Below are positions 43,900 to 54,969 of a stretch of 64,000 bases of DNA, one piece after another. The translations under genes were made by a program, and so were the position numbers. The stretch spans positions 5,769,297-5,833,296 of the forward strand of contig NW_004454193.1 of the NCBI RefSeq assembly GCF_000283155.1, given 5' to 3'. The notes beneath the pieces were generated by a model that did not search any database, was not told the DNA's origin, and saw only the letters and a list, made by a program, of their open reading frames with translations. This stretch comes from Ceratotherium simum simum (taxonomy: Eukaryota > Chordata > Mammalia > Perissodactyla > Rhinocerotidae). Position 1 is the first letter of the stretch. The number at the start of each line of letters is the position of its first letter.

Positions 43900-45185
43900 A
43901 TAATGGAGTCAACGCTCTAACACTTCATCAGCCACACTCACCTGGAGAAATTCTCTGAGCGAGGAAGGAAGACTTTCTTGTTCTGATCTAAAGGTTGATT
44001 CAAAAGCAGCTGAGTTTCATTTTCTGTCTTCAGCATTTCTTGCTGAAATCATGTTGTAAATGACCAAAAAGCTTGCAGAGGGGGAGACGATGAAGTGAAA
44101 GAAAGGGAAAGCAAGGGAGAAAAAGGCAGGAAGCTTCCTCTTTTTGAGGACCTACTATGTGCCAGGCACTAGGACAACTACTTCCTAGAACAGATAGAAG
44201 CTCCTAGAAGATGTGTGGATTGCCTTTTTCCATTTGGGTTTTAATTAAGTGATTTTTCAGTGCTGCAACTTTGGTTTGCTATAAAAGGGACTTTGCAACA
44301 TTTTTTGTCATGCTTGTTCTTTCTTAGGCTTTCTTTTCAGACCCAATTTTGTATATTCTAATTGCAAACTCTAGTTCAAGTTCCTAAAACACTCTCTTAT
44401 AATTATCACCAAACAAATGCAGTGATTCCCCAAAGCCCAAACATGTGTTGCATTAATTCTCACAACGAAAATACTTTCATTTTTCTTGGACTCTAAGCAA
44501 AACGGACCATAAGCAGAGTGTTTGATAAAATGACAGGTGGAATTCCATCCAATTAAGACATAAATATTTTTCCAGAGGCTAAGCTCACTGCAAAATAATA
44601 ATCTTCACTCAACACATCTTTACATGTCTTTGGCAAAACACCTGTCTAAGACTGTTAACACTAAATATTTTGGGAGCTCTGTACTTCAAAGACATCCCTG
44701 AAAATGTCAAGCATTGTTAAAATGTTGAAGTAATTTTCGTTAAATGCTTCTGTGACAACTGTCGGACCTGGTTTGTTTTAGCTGAATACATTCTGAATAT
44801 TGCTTGGAATCTGTGAATTGGTCATTTGCCAAAAGAAGAGAATTGGGCCAAAGTCAAAAGAATTACATGCATCAAAGAAATGGAAAAAATGGGGGAATCT
44901 TTGGGTATTTTAAAAATGCAATTTGTCTTCTAGGTTGGAAGCTTCAAAAGAACATTCTTACCAATTGAAAGCATTTGCAGTAAAACTATAAAGTATACAG
45001 TAGAAGTCATTCTGATTCTTGGCCAAATTCATACATATAGAGTTATACCTACAGTTCTTCCTGCAGAGAAAAAAAAGTATATTTTAAAGTATCTTGACAA
45101 AATTAGTGATTAAGCAATATAAAATTGAGATGTTTTCCTAGGAACTTCTAGTTAGTTGGTTATCAAGTACTTAGGGTTCACAGAA
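43900..45185. promoter_or_regulatory. Candidate conserved block
   Basis: Mostly non-repetitive AT-rich sequence with no frame of note. An L2/MIR-tail-like remnant (GAGGACCTACTATGTGCCAG at 44146-44165) is the only repeat recognised. The long repeat-free stretch 44220-45180 is a candidate for conserved non-coding DNA, by inference only. Confidence 0.25.
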
Positions 45186-45189
45186 TCAC

Positions 45190-45330
45190 AGAGGTAGTAA
45201 AAATTAGAAGTAGTAAAAATTAGTGAACATCTAGTCCAACAATGCCCTTTCTCCTCCCACTCCCTCCATTTTCAGGTAGGTAAACTGAGGCCCAAAGACC
45301 TAAAGCCAATCATAGTTGGTTGACAGAAGC
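45190..45330 (+). mobile_element. Ancient SINE-like remnant
   Basis: ATCTAGTCCAACAATGCCCT and AGGTAGGTAAACTGAGGCCC resemble an old MIR-related SINE with an ATCTAGTCCAACCC signature. A small tandem repeat (AGTAGTAAAAATTAG unit) precedes it. Confidence 0.4.
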
Positions 45331-45469
45331 GTCTACTGCAAAGAGCTTAAAAGTTTGGGCTGAAGGGTGGGTGGTGGGAGAGACATGTTGAAACATATCA
45401 ACACATGGTAAAAGTGGAACATAAATGTCAAAAAGATATAGTGAGATCAATAATAAGAGGAACTGATGG

Positions 45470-45695
45470 TAACTGGGTAGTTACTATGGGCCAGGAATTG
45501 TGCTAAGCACTTTACAAACATTACCTCATTTAATTCTTGCAGTTACCTGTACACAAGGGTGCCATTATTATCCCCTTATATAGACAAAAATCTCTAAGCA
45601 AATTGTCCGGATTACACAGATAGCAATTGATAGAGTCAAGGCTTGGAGTCAGTTCTGTCCGACTTCAAAATCCTTGTTCTTAACCATATATTGAA
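45470..45695 (+). mobile_element. MIR SINE, near full length
   Basis: TGCTAAGCACTTTACAAACA, TTACCTCATTTAATTCTTGC, CCATTATTATCCCCTTATAT and CCTTGTTCTTAACCATATAT follow MIR closely. Confidence 0.85.
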
Positions 45696-45699
45696 CTTC

Positions 45700-46470
45700 C
45701 TCCCAACGTGCATGACTACAGAGCTTATTCCTTTTCCATGAATTCAAGTAGGCACCATTGTAACTTGAGAAATCTAAGGGGATAATGATTTGGACCAGCT
45801 ACAGGTCACAACTAAGCTATAGATTTTGGAGAGAGTGTGTTATCAGGGCTAAGGGTATAAGGATCATGGTCTGGAATTTTCTGTGAGACCTCAATTCAAA
45901 TATTCTGTCCCATTGTCCCCATAAAGATTCTCATTCTTGACATAGTGTGTGTTCAGAACTATTTTACAGAATGTTCCAGGCCTTGACCTAGTCTGAGATT
46001 CTTGGAGTCAACCCAAGACCATTTGCAACCTATTTTTATTGAATACCACTACATCTAAGGCCTGCCCTGCACCAAATATCCAGTGTTTGGTCTAAACAAA
46101 ACCAACGTTGAACATGGAAGAGATCAGTTATTTTCATTTTCTCTCCCTAATAGGGCACTTTCTGTCGAAAGAGTCAGAAACCCAAGTCAAAGCAGTAGAA
46201 ACAGAAAAGGTGATGTACTGTCTGAGGCAGGTCTGTCTGCAGCTATGTCTGAATCTAGGGACTCATATAGGTTCAACAGGACTTCAGTCTGTCTACCCCT
46301 TTTCATTCCCTAGCGCTGTTTGTCTCTATTCTTGGTGACACTCTTAAGCAGAACCTGTCCACACGGAGGCACGATGACCTTGCCTCCTCCCTAGAAGTGC
46401 CAGGCTTGCATCATTCTTGTTGCCAGCAATCCCAGCAAAAAAAGAGTTTCTCTTTCTCAATGTTTCCAAC
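45700..46470. other. Unassigned sequence
   Basis: No repeat was recognised. Two 76-codon plus frames overlap here in different phases and are not credible. Confidence 0.4.
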
Positions 46471-46474
46471 AAAA

Positions 46475-46750
46475 GCCCCCTGTTGGGTCTCATAGGATTA
46501 GCTTAGTCATGTATCCACCACTGAACCAATCATCTGAGGGGAATGGGATGGAATGGGCTGATTGGCAAGGCCAGGTCACATGCCCACTCCTAAAGGTGTG
46601 AAAATGTGGGTCCCCATCTGATCACATGAATTAAGAGTAGGAGGTGGGTGGTTCCTTCAGAGGAAAATCGGAGACCTATTACCAGAAGTGGGAGATAATC
46701 AATGCCAAACAGGCAAAACCAACAGATGCTCACACCCCCTCCTGTCTTTC
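46475..46750 (+). mobile_element. Dispersed repeat family A, copy 3
   Basis: CTGAACCAATCATCTGAGGG, GCTGATTGGCAAGGCCAGGT and CACATGCCCACTCCTAAAGG parallel copies at 7140-7360 and 27088-27640. Confidence 0.55.
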
Positions 46751-46844
46751 AGACACTGCCATGTAGGAGAGACAGCAGGAACTAAACAGGGTATCTAGAG
46801 TGAGTACCCAGGAGCTGAAACAGTCAGGGGTGGGAAGCTAGAGA

Positions 46845-47014
46845 CATGGTTCTCAAACTTCACTTACAGCAGAATCACCAGAAGACCTTTTTTAGAAATG
46901 CAGATGCCTGTTCTTCACTCTCAGAGATTCTAAGTCAGTAGATCTGGTGCATGAGTATTCATGTTTTTAACTGCTCCTCTAAATGTGCTGTAGGTCGAGA
47001 CCTGTGAACTATAT
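46845..47014 (+). mobile_element. MER5A hAT-Charlie MITE
   Basis: CATGGTTCTCAAACTTCACT, CAGCAGAATCACCAGAAGAC and TAGAAATGCAGATGCCTGTT match MER5A in sense, ending in a degenerate GACCTGTGAACTA. Length is close to the usual 190 bp. Confidence 0.85.
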
Positions 47015-47039
47015 TTCAAGAGACATTCGTTTAGATCCT

Positions 47040-47495
47040 AGGAAGGTAGACCAGTTATTAAGTATTAAATGAGTTTCACTAAATCAAAAATAATAGCCAG
47101 AGGGAGTCTTTAAAACAGAACAAATCTTGACAATTGCTCTCTGTGAATTTGTCTCTCAGTAACTGCCCAATACCTCTTGAGCAGTGCCAGGTGCTTAACA
47201 AATGCTCTGGGAGATGAGGATCATCATCAAGGCAACTTGTGAGAGCTGGTTTGTTGACCAGGAACATGAAAACATACGGGATTTACAAAGAGGTTTGAAT
47301 GCCCAATCAGAAAATCTATAGCTTATGGTCAAATGCATAAGCCTGATAATGGGAATATAATCTATTTATGAAATAAATGGGCTTCTAAAATCTTTAATAA
47401 AAGAGAAAGAAGAAAAAGAAAAGAAAGCAAACACCTCCACAATTAGGAAAATAATTATATTTAAAGAGCAGAAAAATAGAAATAGAATGTTGTGA
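47040..47495. other. Unassigned sequence
   Basis: No gene or clear repeat was recognised. Confidence 0.4.
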
Positions 47496-47499
47496 TTTG

Positions 47500-47608
47500 A
47501 ATCCTTTGCTCTCTTCTCTTCTGCTCTGCTCTCCTCCCCTTCCCTCCCCTCCCCTCTTTTCTTCTCCTCTCCCTTCTCATTCTCTCCCTTCTTTTCTTTC
47601 TTTTTTGT
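47500..47608. repeat. Imperfect (CT)n polypyrimidine tract
   Basis: About 100 bp of C and T with TTCTCTTCTGCTCTGCTCTC and CCCTTCCCTCCCCTCCCCTC blocks. It accounts for a glutamate/lysine-rich minus frame (47366-47638). Confidence 0.9.
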
Positions 47609-47639
47609 TAAATGCACCATTGGTAGATATCCAAGCACA

Positions 47640-49805
47640 GAGCAATAAAGGGAGCCACAAATCTTTATAAAGTGCTCCCCACAAGGGTGACAGGGCAGGA
47701 ATCCAACAGAAGATCAACCCAACAGGGTCCTAGGAGAGCCTGCTCCTTGAAACTTGAAACTTGCCAAGTGCTATCACTTCAAGGTACACAGACCTAAGAG
47801 GATTAAGGTAAGTCTCCCTCTAAAAGCCTGAGAAAACAAAGATTAGTTTTTAACATCACAAAGAAACATATATTTATGTAGGTCCTGAAGGAGAGGAAAT
47901 ACGTTAAGACTTTTGGAGTGGGGGTGGAGGTGAGGAGAGACACTGTGGACAGAAAAGACAAATCATCCCTAAGCAACAGAGAGAACATTCTTACAAGATT
48001 ATCCACTGTTTTCGAAGGAATAGATTGAAATTGAGATTTACATAAAAGTAACAAAGAAGATGTGCTACAAAACCTTATTAAGCTTAATTTACTAAGGAAG
48101 CATTTGTGATTGGGCCAAATAGCAGACTTTTTGTTTTTTCCACTATATAAGAGGGTGGTGAGGATTATTAGGATAATTAATAGTTAAGTCAACATTGCAA
48201 GAACTTTTTCTTCTTCAAGAAAAAATACACTTAATAACTTCAAAAATACCTCACTATATATTCATAGTGGAGTAAATCACTTCAACTCCTTCAAGCCTCA
48301 GTTTCCAAAGAAGTATGGCTAAATCAGTAATTAAAAATAGAAAAATTTTGGAGGCTGAGATCCCATTTAAAAGTCTAAAGGAATCCATGAACCTCAAGAA
48401 AACGCACATCCATGCAAAATTGTGCATATAGCTCATTTATTGCATTGGAAATATACTCCTTTCAGATAATTATTATATAAGATCAATCTCCAAAAAGTTT
48501 TGTTTCTTTCAATCTTTTTTTTTTCTGGACAAAAATGAATGGCTACTTCCCCCTGTCTCAAAAGGAAATAGATACAGATTACACAAATAAAACAAAGTGA
48601 ACTCTAATGCTACTCAAAAGTAAATTTCTACCGGAAGCTTCTTTTGTTTGGATTGACTAAGAAGGTAAAAGGTCATCTTGTGGATTGGTCTTTAACATGG
48701 CCATCGTTGACATCTGACCCATTTCGTTTCTCGTTCATTCTGAGAGCAAGTCCGGACAAGGCCAATGCACAAACGTGAATAGCGGCAAACAGTGTCAAAA
48801 CTATCTTTGCTCCTGTGGCCAGGTGGGGGTGAGGCTGCTCAGAGAAACGCCAGAATTCCCCAAGACTTCAAGTGGAATGCGCTTTACATCAGTTCCTTTG
48901 TCAAGGCGGAGAGGTCATCCCTATCAGGGTCTGCCTTGTTGACAACAACCATGGCAACAGAAGGTTATGCATTTCAATATTAAGGCTCTCCGAGCAGAAG
49001 AAAATTGCAAAAAGCCACTGTATGTGGTTTCCAGGTGTCCATCAACTTGTACCTGCCCCCAAAGTGACAAGGATTTGCCACCATCAAGTGTGTATCTGTC
49101 AGGCCATTCCACTAGCACTAACCAGGTCCCACCTCATAATTCCTCCATTCCCAGAGGCATATGTTAAAATTTGCCCTCTTAGAGCTGATGAGCACATTTG
49201 ACGTGGGCAATATCCTCTCTTTCACTCCAACTGTTATTAAAACAATGGCATATTTTATAGTGGATTGCAGCTTAAAATCAAGGAAATACGTCAACTCTCC
49301 ACCACCCATCCCCTCATCCAGAACAGAAGTATGAAGGCTGAAGAGCTCAGAGCTTTTTTGCAACAGCTTCCATGACAAAGATGGCAGGATCTTGAATTAA
49401 AAGATTTATCCTGTTCATCTACCTAAAAAAAAAATCTGCCAAGAACGCCAAGACATAAGGAATTTCTTCCTAATCATTTTGAGAATGGGCACTTATCTTC
49501 TGCCCAAATGTCAATCAAGCCAGTAAAGACTTGCCTCTGGAAACGAGGGAACTTCAGGATATTGGAACAAGCCTTCACAGTCTGTTTCCATTTTCTGACA
49601 AGCCCCCTGGAAAGGCGGTGAATCGGGATCTGGCTCTGGTATCATGGAGACGCTTCCCTGGGGTCGACCAGATGCCTGTCAGCATTGGTGGTGGACTGTT
49701 TTGACACTTGCAGAATCCTCTGAAAAAAGCAACAAGTTAGGCTAATGTACAGAGCTTCTTTATTCACCAAGTAGCAAAAACAGATGAGATGTCAAGCTTT
49801 GCAGG
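47640..49805. other. Unique sequence with possible conserved parts
   Basis: More than 2 kb holds no repeat I can name. The part at 48640-48840 (TCATTCTGAGAGCAAGTCCG near 48736) is non-repetitive and keeps CpGs. Overlapping 60-109-codon frames at 48792-49378 share bases on both strands and show no domain. Confidence 0.35.
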
Positions 49806-49810
49806 TGTAC

Positions 49811-50226
49811 AGTGTCTTAGGTCGGGTTTCCCCCCAAACAGTCCCTGACACGGGGATTTGAGTGCAAATAGTTTATTTTGGAGGTGATCCCAGGAAGCAC
49901 CTGTAGGGGAGTGGGGAAGTGAGTCAGAGAATGGAAAGAAGACAGTAAAGAGTGCATTATCAAGCAGGTTACTGCTGTGGGCCCCTCGGGCTCAGTCCTG
50001 CTGGCAAAACCCGTGAGAGAGTGGAGAATGTGCTTCAGAATTGTGCGCAGCGAGCGGCGTTTAAACATTGATGTCCATCCATCACTGGTTGAGGGCTGCT
50101 CCCCTGGAGATGTGAATTTTTCCAGCATTTTGAGCCTGCCTAATGCCTGGACCGAGCCTACTCCAGCAGCCAGGAAATATCTTAAGCAGAGAGTGGCAGG
50201 TGTTCAGTCAGTTGTCATCAGAATGT
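49811..50226 (+). mobile_element. Dispersed repeat family B, copy 2
   Basis: GAGTGCAAATAGTTTATTTT, GGTGATCCCAGGAAGCACCT and GTAGGGGAGTGGGGAAGTGA are the better-preserved form of the family at 23155-23605. It resembles an LTR-like mammalian repeat, name not recalled. Confidence 0.55.
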
Positions 50227-50229
50227 AGA

Positions 50230-50975
50230 GGATGGTGAGTACCAAGGAGATATGGGTGGGTCGTGGACAGGGTCTGCTCCGCACAGATCCTGTGAATTTT
50301 CTTCCAGGCAACATTTTCACCATTTCCAAGAGGCGTTTGCAATTTCCAAAATCAAGTTCACATGCAACAAGTTTTCTTCGTTGACATCATCTTCCATGTA
50401 ATGGACAAAAACAGTGCTGTGCAGAGGAGGAGATCTCTAATCACCTCCAGTTGTTTGATGAAGGGACACAGAGTTGCTGGGAATTCCTCCATAATCTGCA
50501 GCAAAATAGTGGAAAACAGATCAGTGACTCTGGAAGGGGTGACGTCACCAGACCAGGGCAGTTCCACAATTTTATTCCTCCTTCCAGATCATAGCCTAGC
50601 TCAACCGTTTCCAAGGCACATGGCTTCAACAAGGCAACTACAACTAAGTGGATTATTTCATTGGTGTTGGGATAAGCAATCTCAGAGGATGCTTTGAAAC
50701 AAGGCGGGTTTTGAGTGGATACAGTGCAAGTTTAGGTAAAGTTCCAGCATTTTCAAAACAAGTCTACTTTTCACATAGTACCTTTTGGCCTAAAGATGGA
50801 CAGATGGAAAATACTCCTTTAACTCTGTTGGCTTCATGTTTTCATTGGACCTTACCTCACTGTACAAATATGACTTTTTACCATGTCCTGTCTCATCCAG
50901 TTGCTGCAAGTAAAATGGTCTCAACATATTTCCTTTTCTCTAGTATTTTCCAGTGTGAGTGTGGCCTGGCGCAAT
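50230..50975. other. Unassigned sequence
   Basis: Frames of 111 codons (50362-50697) and 146 codons (50648-51088) exist. The latter runs through the AT microsatellite and is not credible. Confidence 0.4.
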
Positions 50976-50982
50976 CAAAGAT

Positions 50983-50984
<2 letters not shown>

Positions 50985-51014
<30 letters not shown>
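50985..51014. repeat. (AT)15 microsatellite
   Basis: Thirty bases of uninterrupted AT alternate. It is self-complementary and likely length-variable. Confidence 0.95.
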
Positions 51015-51016
<2 letters not shown>

Positions 51017-51094
51017 AAATGTTGGAGGATCTTAATTCCTATCGATGGGGGAAATAACCTCAACGATGATCACCTCATGTTACTGTGAGAATCT

Positions 51095-51538
51095 GAATGA
51101 TTGTTTAGCATATATTTCCTCCCCTCCTTCTTGAATTCTGGAAAGAGCGCACTTCCCCACCCCATTGATCTTGGGCTGGGTTATGTGACTCACTTCGGCA
51201 AATGGAAGTTTCGTGGACATGGGGATGCAGGTCTGCAGAAGGACACAGAAACCTTATGTGTCCTTGTGCATTTGGGTGTGGCTCTTGTGCTTACGCTGTT
51301 CTTTGTGAGAAGAACATGTTGTGGGTAGCCGTTGGTCCAAAGAGGATATGTGGAGGAGACCTGAGCCCAACCCACAGCTTGGATCCTGGAGTCATGATTC
51401 TGAACTCCAGCCAAGTCCAATCAATTTGCAGCTGACCCACAGATCCATGAGTCATAAATAAATGTTTGTTATTTTGAGACACTGAGTTTTGGGGTGATTT
51501 GTTATGCAGCATTATTGCAGCAATAGCTGACTAACACA
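51095..51538 (+). mobile_element. MLT1-like LTR, near full length
   Basis: CCCATTGATCTTGGGCTGGG, then GGTCCAAAGAGGATATGTGG, AATAAATGTTTGTTATTTTG and the closing GCAGCAATAGCTGACTAACA... belong to the same LTR-like family as 60790-61288. Confidence 0.6.
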
Positions 51539-51539
51539 T

Positions 51540-52790
51540 TCTTGTATAAAGTAGCACCCTTTATCACCTCACACTTGCTCGGAGTGAAAAATATCTTGGT
51601 AGAGTTGGATTCAAAACTTTTTTGTCCAAAAAGCTAATTTTTCAAAAATGACAGGAAGGGCATTGAAGAATATATATTCTTTCTAGTGTGTTTTATTCTC
51701 ACTTCACTTCCAAACTATGTGATCTGTGGGAACTGGCCTGTCACTCTTCTCCTCTTCATTTTTGGGGTTGGCACTAATTAATAGACCATGACAATGGCAT
51801 TCTCTCAGCTGATGCCTTTTGATGTGAACTTTCCCAAGTTCCATCTCTTGTAGTTGTAACCTTACAACTCTTCACTCTGCCACAGTTTCATTTGTAATCA
51901 AAATTATGAACTAATGAAATAGCACAAGGCTTGTTGTAATAGGTAGTTTGCTGGTTGGTTTTCAAAATTATACCAATTTTCCATTTTACCAAATTCACAC
52001 TTTTTTTTTTAACGAAAGCTACATCTTCACTATCACAATTGGAAATGAGATGCCTCCTGGACTTTGTTGCATGCAATTAAACCACAACAAAAGGGAGCCG
52101 AAGCCATTTCACTCTTCATAAGGCCGTAATTATTCTTTAACTATTGGAATATGACATCCCTTAGGAGCTAATTATTGAAAATCTCTCATCACACATAGGA
52201 AACACACAAACAAATCCTTCAAGCACAAAGTAAATGTTCAACATTAAAGCTGCATCCAGGAAGTCATACCAATCAGTCGGTCCAGCTAATTACTAATCTG
52301 ATTTTTGGAGTAGTTGCATTAGATAATTATGATGCCTGTTCGTAACATGGAAAGCATAGCCTTTGACTTCCTTTAATAAAGATCTAGCTGCAAGAAAAAA
52401 TGTACCAGGAACCATAATACAAAATTTGCATTGCAATGGAACCTGGGAGAAGTGTGGTAGACATTTTTAAATAGAAAACATTTCATTTATCACATGATAG
52501 ATTTATTTAATATACCATTTTGTGGATGTCATGTTGAAAGGCAAAGTGAGCTATTATATTGAGATGATTTCATATGAGCCATGCAGTACACCTTAAAGCC
52601 CAAATCAAATTTTTAAATGTGTATTATAAAATGCTTATTAATCAACTGAGGTGCACATTAGATAAATATAGCCTATTAAAGATTATTCTATGGATCATAT
52701 TCTAAAGGAATCAAAGTCAGTCATATATATAATGTGTAACTACTCATTCTTAAATATATCTCTATATCAGCATATTCAAATCCTTCTTAA
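51540..52790. promoter_or_regulatory. Candidate conserved AT-rich block
   Basis: About 1.2 kb holds no recognised repeat. It has homeodomain-like cores such as CAGCTAATTACTAATCTG at 52283-52300 and GAGCTAATTATTGAAAATC at 52165-52183. Enhancer function is only inferred. Confidence 0.25.
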
Positions 52791-52794
52791 TTTT

Positions 52795-53340
52795 TAAATG
52801 GTTATAAAATTAATAAACACTCTCATCCATTGTTGGTGGGAATGTATATTGGCACAACTTTTTCAGAGGGCAATTGGTCAATAACTATAAAAATAAAAAT
52901 GTATATACCCTTTTATTTTAACCATTTACCTTCTAGGAGTTCTATCTTGTAGACAGATTTGTATTAATGCTCAAAAATAATGTATAAGGATGTTCATTAC
53001 AGCATTGGAAGAATTTTAAAAAAAGGAAATAGATAAATAATCTAATTGTTCAGTCCAATAGAGGACTGTTTGTTTTATGATAAATCCATACAACAGGATA
53101 CTAGGCAGCTACTAAAGACAGAGAGAGAGAAGAGACCGATATGCACTGTTATACAAAGATGTTCAAGATATATTGAAGGTAAAAAAATAGGCAAGTTATA
53201 ACACAATATGTATGGCGTGAGCCCATGTTTGTAACCTAAAAAGATATGCATATACATCTCAGGTAAATGTATATACAAGTATTTTCCATCACTATGTATG
53301 TTTATGCATGTATATGTGTGAGTATAGGTGATAGATAAAT
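52795..53340 (+). mobile_element. L1 3' end (L1M/HAL1-like), sense
   Basis: ACTCTCATCCATTGTTGGTG, TATAAGGATGTTCATTACAG and TACAACAGGATACTAGGCAG match the L1 3' end in order. It is diverged and 5'-truncated. Confidence 0.8.
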
Positions 53341-53399
53341 TGATGATAGGTGATAAATAGTCATAGATAAACTTTCTAGAAGGACACATAACAATTAGC

Positions 53400-53546
53400 A
53401 GCCCTGTCTTTGGGGGAGGGGTGCCGTGTAGTGCAAATGCAGCCATAGTCAATCTGTGAAGGAATGAGCATGGCTGGGTTCCAGCATAGCTTTACTGGAA
53501 AAAGAGAGCCAGCCCATGACCTGAGGTTTGTGGACCCCTGCCCTAA
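53400..53546 (+). mobile_element. hAT-Charlie-type MITE fragment
   Basis: GCAAATGCAGCCATAGTCAA and GCATAGCTTTACTGGAAAAA, then GTTTGTGGACCCCTGCC correspond to the right part of the element at 17589-17802. Confidence 0.6.
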
Positions 53547-53549
53547 TGA

Positions 53550-53688
53550 TAGTCCAGTCTCCATGGCTTCATATATCATCTACGTGCTAATGACTCCCAA
53601 GTTTACACCTCCAACTCCAATCTTGCCCCTGACTACCATACTTGCATGCTACAAGGGAACCAACATTTCACTTGGATATTGAGGCAGA
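53550..53688 (+). mobile_element. LINE-2, sense, part 1
   Basis: GTGCTAATGACTCCCAAGTT and CACCTCCAACTCCAATCTTG are L2 ORF2 C-terminal-region phrases. The element is split by the LTR that follows and continues at 54058. Confidence 0.7.
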
Positions 53689-53689
53689 G

Positions 53690-54057
53690 ATGACTAACCA
53701 TCCAAGATTCACGTGCCTCCTTCCATGTGTAGTTGTCTCTAGGAAGCAGCTACCTGGCCAAGGACTACCTTCCCACCCTCTACCCCTCTAGCATCTAGGT
53801 GGGACCACGTTACTAGCTCTTTCCCAGTGTGTTTTCACCACTCTCTCTTTGCCATCTGTCAGTGGAATGGAGCCCTAGAGGAGGGTGGAGCCACAAGAAG
53901 GAAGGAGCTAGGGTCCTTGACTCACCTTGTGGAAGGTCCTTCATCAAACAAAAACACCTGCATCAGTCTGTTACATGAGTAAGAAATAAACTTGTTTTAA
54001 GCTACGGAAACATGAGGATTTATGTACAAGATGCAGTATCACCCTAACTAGTTAGTA
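53690..54057 (+). mobile_element. MLT1-like LTR inserted in LINE-2
   Basis: CTAGGTGGGACCACGTTACT, GAGTAAGAAATAAACTTGTT and the GCTACGGAAACATGAGG end fit the family at 33210-33655. L2 sequence lies on both sides in the same orientation, which supports insertion into a pre-existing L2. Confidence 0.5.
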
Positions 54058-54969
54058 CATATATCTAGTAGCCATCTAAAATTGAACATGTCCAAAACTG
54101 AAACTCTTAATTTTTTCCGTCTATGCTCCTCTCCCAGTGTCTCCATCTCAGAAATGGCACCTCCATTTACCTATTTTTCAAGTCAAACACTATGGTGTCA
54201 TCTTTGATTCTTCTCTTTCTTGCATACCTACATCCAATCCATCAGTGAACACCTTAAAGATATATTCCAAATATGGTCATTTTCTAATGGCCACAGCTGA
54301 CACACTAACCAAAGTCACCATCATTGATCACCTGGGCTACTGTAATAGCATTCCTGATCAGTCTGCCCACTTCTACTGGACGCTGCCCTCTCCTTGTCTG
54401 TCCTCCACATCAACACCTGTGTGATCCTTTCAATACATGTCAGACCAACTCACTCCCCCAGACAAAATCCATACAATGGTTTTCCATTGTGTCTAGAATG
54501 AAATCCACACTTTGAAATTCTAGCGTCAAAGCCCCGCATGATCTGCTCCATGACTGTCTCTCCACGCTCGTCTCCTACTCCCTCCAACTCCACCAAACTG
54601 TATTGACCTCGTTAACTCTTCCGTGGGCGTGGCGAGCTAGCTTCACTCTCGCGGCCTTGTATGTGCTACTTCCATGGCCTTGGTTTACGTTTTCATTATT
54701 CTTGATGTTCCCTTCTCAGAGGCCCACTATGACCACCCTATCTGAAATAACAACCCTCATCATTCTTTATTATCTTGCTCCACTTTATCTTCACAGCATT
54801 ATCTATCTTATATCATATATCTGTGTGTTTGCTTATTACTATTGTTATTATTAAAATATAAGTCTCACGATGGCAGGAATTTCATCTGTCTTGATCACGG
54901 TTGTATACCCAGTGCCTTAAAGTGTGCCTGGTGCATAAAAGATGTTTGATAAATATTTGTTAAATGTTA
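54058..54969 (+). mobile_element. LINE-2, sense, part 2, to the 3' end
   Basis: TTGAACATGTCCAAAACTGA, TCCAATCCATCAGTGAACAC, ACCTGGGCTACTGTAATAGC, AGTCTCACGATGGCAGGAAT and GATAAATATTTGTTAAATG give an almost continuous L2 3' kilobase. The element has decayed frames and is inactive. Confidence 0.9.

Noticed and set aside
50648..51088. 146-codon plus frame
   Set aside because: It runs through the (AT)15 tract (Ile-Tyr repeats) and has no domain.
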